A stretch of DNA of 18,162 bases from an uncultured Succinatimonas sp. Its GTDB lineage: Bacteria > Pseudomonadota > Gammaproteobacteria > Enterobacterales > Succinivibrionaceae. Position numbers and translations under genes: made by a program. The stretch spans positions 1-18,162 of the forward strand of contig CALFLJ010000074.1 of the NCBI GenBank assembly GCA_937880335.1, read 5' to 3'. The notes below the pieces were generated by a model that worked only from the letters and a program-made list of their open reading frames with translations, was not told where the DNA came from and made no database searches. Shown in pieces: positions 1 to 6,687 of this stretch (its first letter is position 1; each line of letters starts with the position of its first letter).

Positions 1-1134
1 CTGATAGATCTCAATCTCGCCTGGAGCCTCCTCAGTACCTGCGAACATGGAACCTACCATAACGCAGTTAGCGCCTGCAGCAAGTGCCTTGGCAATATCG
101 CCTGAATAACGGATACCACCATCTGCAATAACGGTAATATCAGATCCCTTCATAGCCTCAACAGCATTTGAAACAGCTGTCATCTGTGGTACACCACAGC
201 CAGTTACGATACGAGTGGTACAAATAGAGCCAGGACCAATACCAACTTTAACTGCATTACAGCCAGCTTCAGCTAATGCAATTGCTCCTGCTGCAGTTGC
301 AACGTTACCGCCTATAATAGGCAGATCTGGATAAGCATTGCGAATGGCCTTAATACGATCTAAAACACCCTGAGAGTGTCCATGAGAGGAATCAACTAAA
401 AGAACATCAACCCCGGCCTCAACTAAAGCCTTTGTACGCTCCTCATTACCTGCGCCTGCGCCTACAGCAGCACCTACGCGTAAGCGACCTAAGGCATCCT
501 TACAGGCATTTGGTTTGTTAGTTGATTTCTGGAAGTCTTTAACGGTAATAAGTCCCTTTAAATGGAAGGTATCATCAACAACTAATACCTTCTCAATGCG
601 ATGCTTCTGCATTAAAGCCTGAACTTCTTCATGAGAGGCTTTCTCACGTACAGTTACAAGACGATCCTTAGGGGTCATCCATTGGCGAACTTTAGTTGAA
701 CCATCAGATACAAAACGAATATCGCGACCGGTAATAATACCTAAAAGGTTGTCCTCTTCGTCAATTACAGGGAAACCACCAAAACCGTATTTTGCTGCCA
801 TTGCACGAACTTCAACAATTGGCATATCTGGGTGAACGGAAACTGGGTGAGTAACCATTCCACTCTCAAAACGCTTAACGCGCGCAACTTCCTCGGCCTG
901 ACGCTCAATAGACATATTCTTGTGGATAAAACCGACACCGCCTTCTTGTGCTAAGGCAATGGCTAAATTGGCTTCGGTCACTGTATCCATTGCTGAGGAA
1001 ATCATAGGAATGTTCAGCTGGATATTGGAAGTCAGACGAGTACGTAAATCTGCTGTGGCAGGCAAAACGGTTGAATGTGCAGGAACAAGTAAAAGGTCAT
1101 CAAATGTTAGTGCTTCTTCCATTATACGCAGCAT
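1..1134 (-). CDS. guaB: IMP dehydrogenase (5' part, cut by window edge)
   Basis: Catalyses the NAD-dependent oxidation of IMP to XMP, the committed step of guanine nucleotide synthesis, in the cytoplasm. Translating the minus strand from the ATG at 1134 gives 378 uninterrupted residues beginning MLRIMEEALTFDDLLLVPA; the bacterial enzyme is usually about 488 residues, so about 110 C-terminal residues lie off the left edge. The substrate loop GPGSICTTR is present and its cysteine is residue 305, the same number as the E. coli catalytic Cys305. The regulatory CBS pair is inserted at roughly residues 90-205 (the region with VHPDMPIVEVRAMA and KHRIEKVLVVDD). The start is supported by GGAGG at 1140-1144, five bases before the ATG. 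Identification is secure; whether guaA follows cannot be seen. Confidence 0.97.
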   Translation of the reverse strand, partial: MLRIMEEALTFDDLLLVPAHSTVLPATADLRTRLTSNIQLNIPMISSAMDTVTEANLAIALAQEGGVGFIHKNMSIERQAEEVARVKRFESGMVTHPVSVHPDMPIVEVRAMAAKYGFGGFPVIDEEDNLLGIITGRDIRFVSDGSTKVRQWMTPKDRLVTVREKASHEEVQALMQKHRIEKVLVVDDTFHLKGLITVKDFQKSTNKPNACKDALGRLRVGAAVGAGAGNEERTKALVEAGVDVLLVDSSHGHSQGVLDRIKAIRNAYPDLPIIGGNVATAAGAIALAEAGCNAVKVGIGPGSICTTRIVTGCGVPQMTAVSNAVEAMKGSDITVIADGGIRYSGDIAKALAAGANCVMVGSMFAGTEEAPGEIEIYQ

Positions 1135-1169
1135 AAATTCCTCCAAAACTGATTTAAATTTGATCGGGC

Positions 1170-1178
1170 ATTATACCA
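1170..1178 (-). promoter_or_regulatory. guaB promoter, extended -10 (TGGTATAAT)
   Basis: On the minus strand a perfect TATAAT (1175 to 1170) is preceded by TGG, giving the extended -10 form TGnTATAAT. No good TTGACA-like -35 lies 16-18 bases upstream, which is typical when the extended element carries recognition. Transcription would start near 1163, leaving a leader of about 29 bases with the GGAGG ribosome site. No purine-regulator palindrome was recognised in the short leader. Confidence 0.7.
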
Positions 1179-1547
1179 AAAAACGGGATCTATATTTGAA
1201 AATTTAAAAAATTTATAAAAATTTTTTCGAAGTTTTTTGATTTTTCCTAATTACTGTAATCCAAAATTTGGGCTTAATTAGAATTTGCGATCTAAAAATA
1301 AAATTTTTATAATATAGAAGAATATAAATTCTTTTATTTTATAAATTAGACAGTTAAAAACTAATTTTTAGCCTACCCCTTAATTTTTAACTTTTCTTAA
1401 AATATAGTTTTAATATATATTCTTCTTTAAAATAATTTTTTAGTTTTCTAATTTATTTAAATAATTTTTTACCGCTATTGAAGAAAAAATTCTTTTCAAC
1501 TTATATTTTACTTTAGGTTTATACATCTTATATAAAAAGCATTTCTT
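1179..1547. other. AT-rich divergent intergenic spacer, no gene seen
   Basis: This stretch separates guaB from the divergent membrane-protein cluster. It is extremely AT-rich, with many A- and T-runs, and I see no open reading frame with a ribosome site and no RNA gene. A weak inverted repeat (TTAAAAA CTAA TTTTTAG) lies around 1352-1369. Two near-identical tracts, TTTAAAATAATTTTTTAG near 1426-1443 and TTTAAATAATTTTTTAC near 1456-1472, form a short direct repeat about 30 bases apart. These may reflect composition only, or bent DNA and nucleoid-protein binding. Confidence 0.5.
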
Positions 1548-1576
1548 TTGTGTAAAGTGCAATTGTGCAATACTAG
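1548..1576 (+). promoter_or_regulatory. Possible promoter for the 1615-5522 cluster
   Basis: A TTGTGT box at 1548-1553 lies 17 bases before TACTAG at 1571-1576; an alternative -10 is the TATATA beginning at 1578. Both hexamers are imperfect, so this is only the best-looking candidate in a region where AT-rich DNA gives many chance matches. It would give a leader of about 30 bases before the ATG at 1615. Confidence 0.35.
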
Positions 1577-1614
1577 GTATATATCGAGTCCTCGTTCCAT
1601 AAAAGAAGGTATTT

Positions 1615-2100
1615 ATGTCAAGTTACAATCCTATAGAACCTCCTAATGGGGATTATGAAGCCCTAATAAAAAATTTAGAAAACCAAAAAATAAATAAGAT
1701 AAATACAAAAGCTGGTGAAACCATATCTAAGCAAGAACATAACCTAGATGCTACTAATATAAAAAATTCTAGTAATACTAAGACAATATTAAATCAAAGA
1801 TCTAAGGTTAATTTGGCTGGTAAAAATGATTTTGATAATAAAAAATTCTTCAAGGCTCAAAAAAATTTAAACAAAAGCTCAAATGATGGTTTAAAGAAAA
1901 TTTTCATACTAATTGCAATCGTACTTTTTATAATCCTAAACCTCATTTTGATTATTTTAGGTAATGCTTTAGATGAGGAATTCTTTTTCTTCTTAAGTGC
2001 TTGTAGCTTTATCTTTTCTTTTGCCTTTATAAATAACTATAAACAAAGACAAAGAAGAAAGAATACACTTATAAATAAAAAAGCATCCAAGAACAAATAA
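1615..2100 (+). CDS. Unrecognised small membrane protein, Lys/Asn-rich N-terminus
   Basis: I do not recognise a family for this 161-residue protein. Residues 1-90 are hydrophilic, rich in Lys and Asn and probably disordered. Two strongly hydrophobic helices follow, about residues 95-116 (KKIFILIAIVLFIILNLILI) and 122-140 (EFFFFLSACSFIFSFAFINN), joined by a short NALDEE turn. The end is very basic (KQRQRRKNTLINKKASKNK), which by the positive-inside rule puts both ends in the cytoplasm. The ATG has AAGAAGGT just upstream, so translation is plausible. It ends 19 bases before the NfeD-like gene and probably shares its transcript, hinting at a role with the stomatin/NfeD complex, but that is guilt by association. 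Base composition is noticeably more AT-rich than its downstream neighbours. Confidence 0.65.
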   Translation: MSSYNPIEPPNGDYEALIKNLENQKINKINTKAGETISKQEHNLDATNIKNSSNTKTILNQRSKVNLAGKNDFDNKKFFKAQKNLNKSSNDGLKKIFILIAIVLFIILNLILIILGNALDEEFFFFLSACSFIFSFAFINNYKQRQRRKNTLINKKASKNK

Positions 2101-2119
2101 TTATTTTAAAGGAAATAAA

Positions 2120-2545
2120 ATGTCAGCTCCCCTTATTTGGCTTATTTTAGGTCTGCTTATACTTGGAGCAGAAATGCTCTTAGGTACAATCTACCTCCTG
2201 GCTTTATTTATTGGAGCATTAGGAGGGGTTTTGGCAGCCCTTTTTGATTTTTCTCTGACTACGCAATGTACACTCTCAGGAATCCTTACCATTTTAGGCG
2301 TCATAATTGCTTACTATAGTCGTAGCCACATAAAAAAGCTTCATGGGAAAAAATCAGATTTAAACAATCTAGATGAAGGTCAATTAGTTTGTGTAAATAA
2401 AGTTCTTGAAAATGGAACTGCGCAAGTAAGCTACAGAGGCACAATCTGGATAGCCTATTGTCAAAATCAAAAACTAAGTGAAGGTGTTTGGTTTATTGAT
2501 CGTATTGATGGAACAAGACTTATCTTAAGTCACAAACAAGAATAA
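2120..2545 (+). CDS. ybbJ: Short NfeD-family membrane protein (YbbJ-like)
   Basis: A 141-residue inner-membrane protein of the short NfeD class, partner of stomatin/SPFH proteins. Hydrophobic segments cover about residues 4-24, 26-45 and 50-67 (IWLILGLLILGAEMLLGTIY; the GLLILGAEMLLG stretch resembles E. coli YbbJ), followed by a soluble C-terminal region, about 83-138, expected to form the NfeD OB-fold beta-barrel (GQLVCVNKVLENGTAQVSYRGTIW). It lacks the ClpP/SppA-like serine protease domain found at the front of long NfeD proteins. The ribosome site AAAGGA precedes the ATG. The next gene, 25 bases downstream, is the stomatin homologue, the classic pairing for this family. Family assignment is firm; the exact role is not known from sequence. 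Confidence 0.85.
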   Translation: MSAPLIWLILGLLILGAEMLLGTIYLLALFIGALGGVLAALFDFSLTTQCTLSGILTILGVIIAYYSRSHIKKLHGKKSDLNNLDEGQLVCVNKVLENGTAQVSYRGTIWIAYCQNQKLSEGVWFIDRIDGTRLILSHKQE

Positions 2546-2570
2546 AATCTTAAGTTGGAGAAAAACTAAT

Positions 2571-3515
2571 ATGCATACATTCACATTGACATCAGGGCTT
2601 ATCACGGCCTTAGTCCTTATAGTTATTGCAATTATTTTTGCAATGCAGGCTTTTAAAGTTATTCCACAGCAAAGTGCTTGGATTATTGAACGATTTGGAA
2701 AATTTCACAAAGTTTTAAATCCAGGTCTTAACTTTATTATTCCATTTATCGATCGTGTAGCATATAAGCATTCATTAAAAGAAATACCACTTGATACTCC
2801 TTCTCAGATCTGTATTACCTCTGACAATACCCAACTTTCTGTAGACGGTGTTATTTACTTTCAGGTAACTGATCCGCAAAAAGCAAGTTATGGAACCTCA
2901 AACTATTTAATTGCTATAACACAATTAGCTCAAACTACCTTACGTTCGGTAATAGGTAAAATGGTTATGGATCAGACATTCAAAGAGCGCAACCTCATAA
3001 ACACTCAGGTCGTATCTGCAGTAGATGAAGCTGCGGTCAACTGGGGAGTTAAGGTACTACGTTATGAAATAAAAGATCTAACACCTCCTGATGCTGTACT
3101 TGAATCAATGCAAAGACAAATCACAGCAGAAAGAGAAAAGCGTGCCGTAATTTTTGAATCAGAGGGACGTAAGCAAGAACAGATTAATCTTGCAAACGGC
3201 GAAAGAGAGGCTGCCATTGCAAAATCAGAGGGTGAGAAACAATCAGAGATTAATATTGCCGAGGGTAAAGCTCAGGCTACCTTAACTATGGCAGCGGCCT
3301 CAGCTGAGGCAATTCGTAAAATTGCTGAGGCTACACAAACTGCAGGAGGCGATACTGCTGTAAGTTTAAAGGTTGCCGAACAATATATTCAGGCATTCTC
3401 AAAATTAGCCAAAGAAGGCAATACTCTTATTGTTCCTAATAATTTAGGCGATATGTCTTCTATGGTAAGTTCAGTTATGAAGATTGTTCAGGCTAATAAC
3501 AAGCCTAAGATCTAA
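2571..3515 (+). CDS. qmcA: Stomatin/prohibitin (SPFH) family protein, QmcA-like
   Basis: A 314-residue membrane-anchored SPFH protein. An N-terminal transmembrane helix (about residues 8-27) is followed by the SPFH domain (about 28-200; PQQSAWIIERFGKFHKVLNPGLNFIIPFIDRV is the typical entry, with the TLRSVIGKM and DLTPPDAVLESM motifs). An Ala/Glu-rich coiled coil then runs over about 185-270 (QITAEREKRAVIFESEGRKQ) to a hydrophobic end (MSSMVSSVMKIVQ). Length and architecture match E. coli QmcA/YbbK and paraslipins, which form large oligomeric rings in the inner membrane linked to protease control and membrane microdomains. TTGGAGA precedes the ATG. It sits between the NfeD-like gene and sppA, probably in one transcript. 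Confidence 0.9.
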   Translation: MHTFTLTSGLITALVLIVIAIIFAMQAFKVIPQQSAWIIERFGKFHKVLNPGLNFIIPFIDRVAYKHSLKEIPLDTPSQICITSDNTQLSVDGVIYFQVTDPQKASYGTSNYLIAITQLAQTTLRSVIGKMVMDQTFKERNLINTQVVSAVDEAAVNWGVKVLRYEIKDLTPPDAVLESMQRQITAEREKRAVIFESEGRKQEQINLANGEREAAIAKSEGEKQSEINIAEGKAQATLTMAAASAEAIRKIAEATQTAGGDTAVSLKVAEQYIQAFSKLAKEGNTLIVPNNLGDMSSMVSSVMKIVQANNKPKI

Positions 3516-3537
3516 ACTAACTTTGTTTTGTATTGAG

Positions 3538-3560
3538 GGGGAGTCAAAACTCCCCATTTT
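3538..3560 (+). terminator. Hairpin between qmcA and sppA, possible attenuator
   Basis: GGGGAGT (3538-3544), a CAAA loop, and ACTCCCC (3549-3555) form a perfect 7-bp GC-rich stem followed by only ATTTTAGG. The T-run is short, so it may be a weak or partial terminator, or a stem that stabilises the upstream message. The sppA ribosome site (AGG at 3561-3563) starts five bases after the stem, so the hairpin could lower sppA expression relative to qmcA. Confidence 0.5.
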
Positions 3561-3572
3561 AGGTCTATTTTT

Positions 3573-5522
3573 ATGGAATTTGAAAAACAATCCCCTGAAG
3601 GAAACGGGAAAAGTTATATTGTAGAGAAAAAAAACGATCACAAAATATGCAAAAGTATTTTTAAAGTTTTTTCTTTTATAGGAGCTACATTAACCTTTAT
3701 CAGAAACTTTATAAGCAATGCCGTAATGCTATTGCTTTTATTAGTTGTCTATATGGCAATTCAGTTTGCTGATGATGTAAGCACTGCTACTCAAGAATTC
3801 ATGCAAACTAATACAAAAGATATAGCTAAGACAAAATCACCTTTACTACATCTTAATCTTAAAGGTTTTATAAGTGAGATCCCTTTTTCAAATGGTGAAC
3901 TTGATATTATAAAGAGACAATTAAATCAGAATATTACTGGAGTTGCCCCCCACTCCATTGATCGCATTGAAAAGGCTTTACTAAACGCAAAAGATGATGA
4001 TTATATAAAAGAAGCCTTAGTTGATTTAAGCGGGCTAAATAATATAAGTCTTGCAATGGCAAAAAGAATCGGCAAAGCCTTAGAGAGTTTTAAAAGTTCA
4101 GACAAAAAAGTCACAGTCTTTGCAAACACCTATTCACAGACAAACTATCTTATTGCCTCATATGCCGATGAAATAGTCATGGATCCTTTAGGTCAGATAA
4201 ATTTAACTGGTGTTGGGTTGAATAGTCTTTACTACAAAGGATTATTAGAACGTTTTAAGATTACCCCCTATATTTTCAGGGCAGGTGAATTTAAATCAGC
4301 CGTCGAACCTTTTATCCGTCAGGATATGTCTGAGTCTGTTAAAGAAGAATACCAAAACCTAGCAGATAGTATCTGGCAGGACTATTTGAGTGAATTAAAA
4401 TCCCGTCCTCAAGCCTCAGTTGTCATAAAAAAACTTTTATCAGATACAGAAAATTATTTAAGTTTATTAAAAAAGAATAAAGGAGATCTTGCTCAATTAC
4501 AGCTAAACCTAAAGCTTGTTGATAAGCTTCTACCAAAAGAAAAGCTTTTATCAAGCTTTGCACAAGTTTATGGACTAAAAAAAGACTCTGTCTATGCTCC
4601 TATTAGCTATGACTATGAGGATTACCTAAACGCTAATCCACCATTAAATGAAAAAACAGATAAAAATAAAGTTGCATTTGTTTACGGTGTAGGTGAGATT
4701 GTTGATGATAATAAAGGACCTGAGACTTTCTGTCCTGACAATATAGTACCTCTTTTAGATAAAGTTGCAAAAGATGACACTATCTTAGGTCTTGTATTCT
4801 ATATAAACTCAGGTGGTGGTAGTGTTACTGCATCAGAGAAGATCCGCAATGCTTTGTTAAGAGTAAAAGAAAGCGGTAAAAAAGTTGTTGTTTCATTTAA
4901 TTCAATGGGAGCATCCGGAGCCTATTGGATTGCAAGTGCTGCAGACAAAATTATTGCTACTAAAGAGACTCTTACAGGTTCAATTGGTGTATTTGGGATG
5001 AGTTTCGGTGTATCTGAACTCTTAAATGAATACGGTATCACTGAAGATGGTGTTGTAACATCTGACATGGCAAACAGGTATATAGCAAAACCTTTAAGTG
5101 AAAACGCAAAAGAATTTTTTAGCTTATCTGTAAATGCCACCTATGATCGCTTTATAAAATTAGTTAAAGATTCAAGAAAAGAACTTTTGGACAAAGATTA
5201 TAAGAAATTTGCCGAAGGTCGTGTCTTTATTGCAAGTAAAGCTCTTAATTTAGGTTTGATTGATAAAGTTGGCTCTTTTAACGACGCCTATTTTGAGCTT
5301 TTAGAGCTTATAGATAAAAATGAGGATGATATTGCCACTTTAAATCTTGTTCCTTCATCAGATAAAGATCTAAGCATTATTCAAACTCTGTTTTTAAGCA
5401 AAATTGCAACCTTATTACCAGAAGAAATATGTCAGGCTCTTTTCAATTTAGCTCTGAAAAAAGACTATACAAAAGCCCCTCCTGTAATTATGGCAGTAAG
5501 TCCAATACAGCTTGAACTTTAA
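3573..5522 (+). CDS. sppA: Signal peptide peptidase SppA, 67 kDa type
   Basis: An inner-membrane serine protease that degrades cleaved signal peptides and other membrane fragments, working by a Ser-Lys dyad. The 649-residue product is the long, two-domain type (E. coli SppA is 618 residues). A hydrophilic stretch of about 30 residues precedes the single membrane helix at about 46-65 (NAVMLLLLLVVYMAIQF). The first domain carries the general-base lysine in RAGEFKSAVEPF, Lys241. The second carries the nucleophile in SMGASGAYWIASAADKI, Ser448, followed by TGSIGVFG. Both residues are intact, so the enzyme should be active. The N-terminus is about 20 residues longer than in E. coli; the ATG at 3573 has AGG nine bases upstream and no better internal start was seen. 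Its place directly after nfeD and the stomatin gene suggests functional coupling. Confidence 0.95.
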   Translation: MEFEKQSPEGNGKSYIVEKKNDHKICKSIFKVFSFIGATLTFIRNFISNAVMLLLLLVVYMAIQFADDVSTATQEFMQTNTKDIAKTKSPLLHLNLKGFISEIPFSNGELDIIKRQLNQNITGVAPHSIDRIEKALLNAKDDDYIKEALVDLSGLNNISLAMAKRIGKALESFKSSDKKVTVFANTYSQTNYLIASYADEIVMDPLGQINLTGVGLNSLYYKGLLERFKITPYIFRAGEFKSAVEPFIRQDMSESVKEEYQNLADSIWQDYLSELKSRPQASVVIKKLLSDTENYLSLLKKNKGDLAQLQLNLKLVDKLLPKEKLLSSFAQVYGLKKDSVYAPISYDYEDYLNANPPLNEKTDKNKVAFVYGVGEIVDDNKGPETFCPDNIVPLLDKVAKDDTILGLVFYINSGGGSVTASEKIRNALLRVKESGKKVVVSFNSMGASGAYWIASAADKIIATKETLTGSIGVFGMSFGVSELLNEYGITEDGVVTSDMANRYIAKPLSENAKEFFSLSVNATYDRFIKLVKDSRKELLDKDYKKFAEGRVFIASKALNLGLIDKVGSFNDAYFELLELIDKNEDDIATLNLVPSSDKDLSIIQTLFLSKIATLLPEEICQALFNLALKKDYTKAPPVIMAVSPIQLEL

Positions 5523-5530
5523 GTTGTAAA

Positions 5531-5560
5531 ACCCAGGTGTTTACCTGGGTTTATGTTTTT
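5531..5560 (+). terminator. Rho-independent terminator after sppA
   Basis: ACCCAGGT (5531-5538), loop GTTT, and ACCTGGGT (5543-5550) give a perfect 8-bp stem, followed by TTATGTTTTT and preceded by an A-rich arm. It begins eight bases after the sppA stop and closes the membrane cluster. Confidence 0.85.
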
Positions 5561-5710
5561 GTATAAAGATAAATTTACATTTTTAGCTTAATTTATCCAA
5601 TAAACAAAATTCACTCTCCTAAGAAAATTTCTATATATTTTTTTATTAAAATTCAACAAGTAAATCCATAGAAGTTAATTTTAATTAAGGATTACAAAAT
5701 CTTTTATAAA

Positions 5711-5755
5711 ACTTATGATGTGCATCACATTTCTTTTTTAAAGATCAACTATACT
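5711..5755 (+). promoter_or_regulatory. CRP-like site and promoter of the GntR regulator gene
   Basis: The 22-bp stretch 5711-5732 has half sites TATGA and TCACA separated by six bases and flanked by TTT on the right; it differs from the CRP half-site consensus TGTGA/TCACA at one position of ten. A -10 candidate TATACT lies at 5750-5755, which puts the start near 5762-5763 and the centre of the site at about -41, the class II activator position. There is no convincing -35 box, as expected for a CRP-dependent promoter. The rest of the 5561-5809 spacer is AT-rich with nothing else recognised. Confidence 0.6.
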
Positions 5756-5764
5756 ATAAATAAC

Positions 5765-5775
5765 TTGTCAGACAA
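5765..5775 (+). promoter_or_regulatory. Palindromic GntR/FadR-type operator TTGTCAGACAA (autoregulation)
   Basis: TTGTC-A-GACAA is a perfect odd palindrome lying immediately at or after the predicted transcription start of the regulator gene. It fits the general FadR-subfamily operator pattern TnGTnnnACnA. Almost the same sequence, in almost the same place relative to the -10, occurs before the dehydratase operon (6559-6569), so the regulator probably binds both. Confidence 0.65.
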
Positions 5776-5809
5776 TTAACAATTACACAGGTTATAAACA
5801 GGTGATAAA

Positions 5810-6496
5810 ATGCCTACAATTAAACGGACAGCAGTTACAACTCAAATCATCGATTACATGAAAGACTGTATTAAACAGGGCTTATGGGTTGTAGGTGAAA
5901 AAATTCCGTCTGAAACAGTTTTATCATCTCAACTTGGGGTAAGTCGAGCCTCATTACGTCAGGCAATTACTCAATTTGTAACTTTAGGCATTTTAAGACC
6001 TGAGCAAGGTCGTGGTTGCTTTTTAACCTCAGATAAGGTTGATGAGCGTATGGGTAATCCTGCCATACTGCGTGAACATGACTATAAGGATTTAAATAAA
6101 GTTTTAAGGTATCGTCTGCTTATTGAGCCTGAGGCTACTCGATTGGCAGCTAATTCATCTGAAGATGAACTTAATACTCTTATAGATAAATTGCGTTCAT
6201 ATCACCGTATTATGAAACGCTCAATTGAAATACCAGAGCAATTTATTAAGGCTGACTTAGACTTTCATTGCGCTATAGCCTATGCCTCAGGGAACGAACT
6301 TATAGGTGATAGTTTAAGCTATATTTTTAAAAATACAGAAAAAAGTCACAAACATATAAATACCCTATTTGGGTTTAAAGATGGTTTAAATTACCACTCA
6401 AAAATCATAGAAGCACTCGAAGAAAGAGATCCAAAGCGTGCCGCTCATGTCATGGAGCGTCATTTGAAACATGCCATTGAAGAATTAAAAAATTAA
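5810..6496 (+). CDS. GntR-family transcriptional regulator, FadR subfamily (FCD domain)
   Basis: A 228-residue repressor-type regulator, likely of the sugar-acid operon that follows. The N-terminal winged helix-turn-helix spans about residues 8-72, with the recognition region SETVLSSQLGVSRASLRQAI and the wing GILRPEQGRGCFL. The C-terminal all-helical FCD ligand domain spans about 95-222 and shows the usual metal-binding pattern: Asp149 and His153 (ADLDFHCAIA), His196 (NYHSKIIEAL) and His218 (MERHLKHA). Such FCD proteins bind small carboxylates, often through a metal, which suits a sugar-acid inducer. An AGGTGA ribosome site precedes the ATG. It has its own promoter with a CRP-like site and an operator, implying self-repression plus catabolite control. 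It resembles UxuR/ExuR/KdgR-like regulators in role, but which one cannot be settled from sequence alone. Confidence 0.9.
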   Translation: MPTIKRTAVTTQIIDYMKDCIKQGLWVVGEKIPSETVLSSQLGVSRASLRQAITQFVTLGILRPEQGRGCFLTSDKVDERMGNPAILREHDYKDLNKVLRYRLLIEPEATRLAANSSEDELNTLIDKLRSYHRIMKRSIEIPEQFIKADLDFHCAIAYASGNELIGDSLSYIFKNTEKSHKHINTLFGFKDGLNYHSKIIEALEERDPKRAAHVMERHLKHAIEELKN

Positions 6497-6520
6497 AAAA
6501 TTAAAAAATAAAAAAAACTA
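6484..6520 (+). repeat. A-rich tandem repeat of an AATTAAAA-like unit
   Basis: The last codons of the regulator gene run into about four copies of an AATTAAAA-like unit spaced 8-9 bases. The first copy encodes the terminal Lys-Asn and provides the stop. The tract lies just upstream of the dehydratase promoter, where A-tracts can act as UP elements or bend DNA; it is also a candidate for slippage. There is no hairpin, so no intrinsic terminator is seen after the regulator gene. Confidence 0.55.
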
Positions 6521-6525
6521 AAAAA

Positions 6526-6582
6526 TTACAAATAAGCGTATGATTTTTTTATTCTAACTTATCAGACAACTAACAAGTTGTT
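6526..6582 (+). promoter_or_regulatory. Promoter and operator of the dehydratase-TRAP operon
   Basis: A weak -35 (TTACAA, 6526-6531) lies 18 bases before TATTCT (6550-6555). The operator TTATCAGACAA (6559-6569) overlaps the expected start and differs by one base from the site at the regulator promoter. Directly behind it AACAA-G-TTGTT (6572-6582) is a second perfect palindrome, which could be an extra half-turn-spaced contact or a stem at the very 5' end of the transcript. The remaining leader to 6687 is AT-rich with no obvious structure and ends in a TGAGGA ribosome site (6676-6681). Confidence 0.55.
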
Positions 6583-6687
6583 GCAAGTAACATATTGAAA
6601 TAAAAGATTTTATAGAAATATTTTGATAAATGTAAGCAAAAGAGTCGAAATATTTTAAACAATTTAACTTATTTATGAGGACATAAA

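Noticed and set aside
920..1207. Plus-strand open frame of 95 codons opposite guaB
   Set aside because: It lies on the opposite strand of a clear IMP dehydrogenase coding region, has no ribosome site and no recognisable domain; it is a shadow.
1352..1369. Inverted repeat in the guaB-side spacer as a terminator
   Set aside because: The stem is only A:T pairs in very AT-rich DNA and follows no gene on either strand, so chance is the simpler explanation.
5676..5695. TTAATT-TT-AATTAA repeat upstream of the regulator gene as an operator
   Set aside because: All-AT repeat of six bases in AT-rich DNA, with no second copy at the related promoter.
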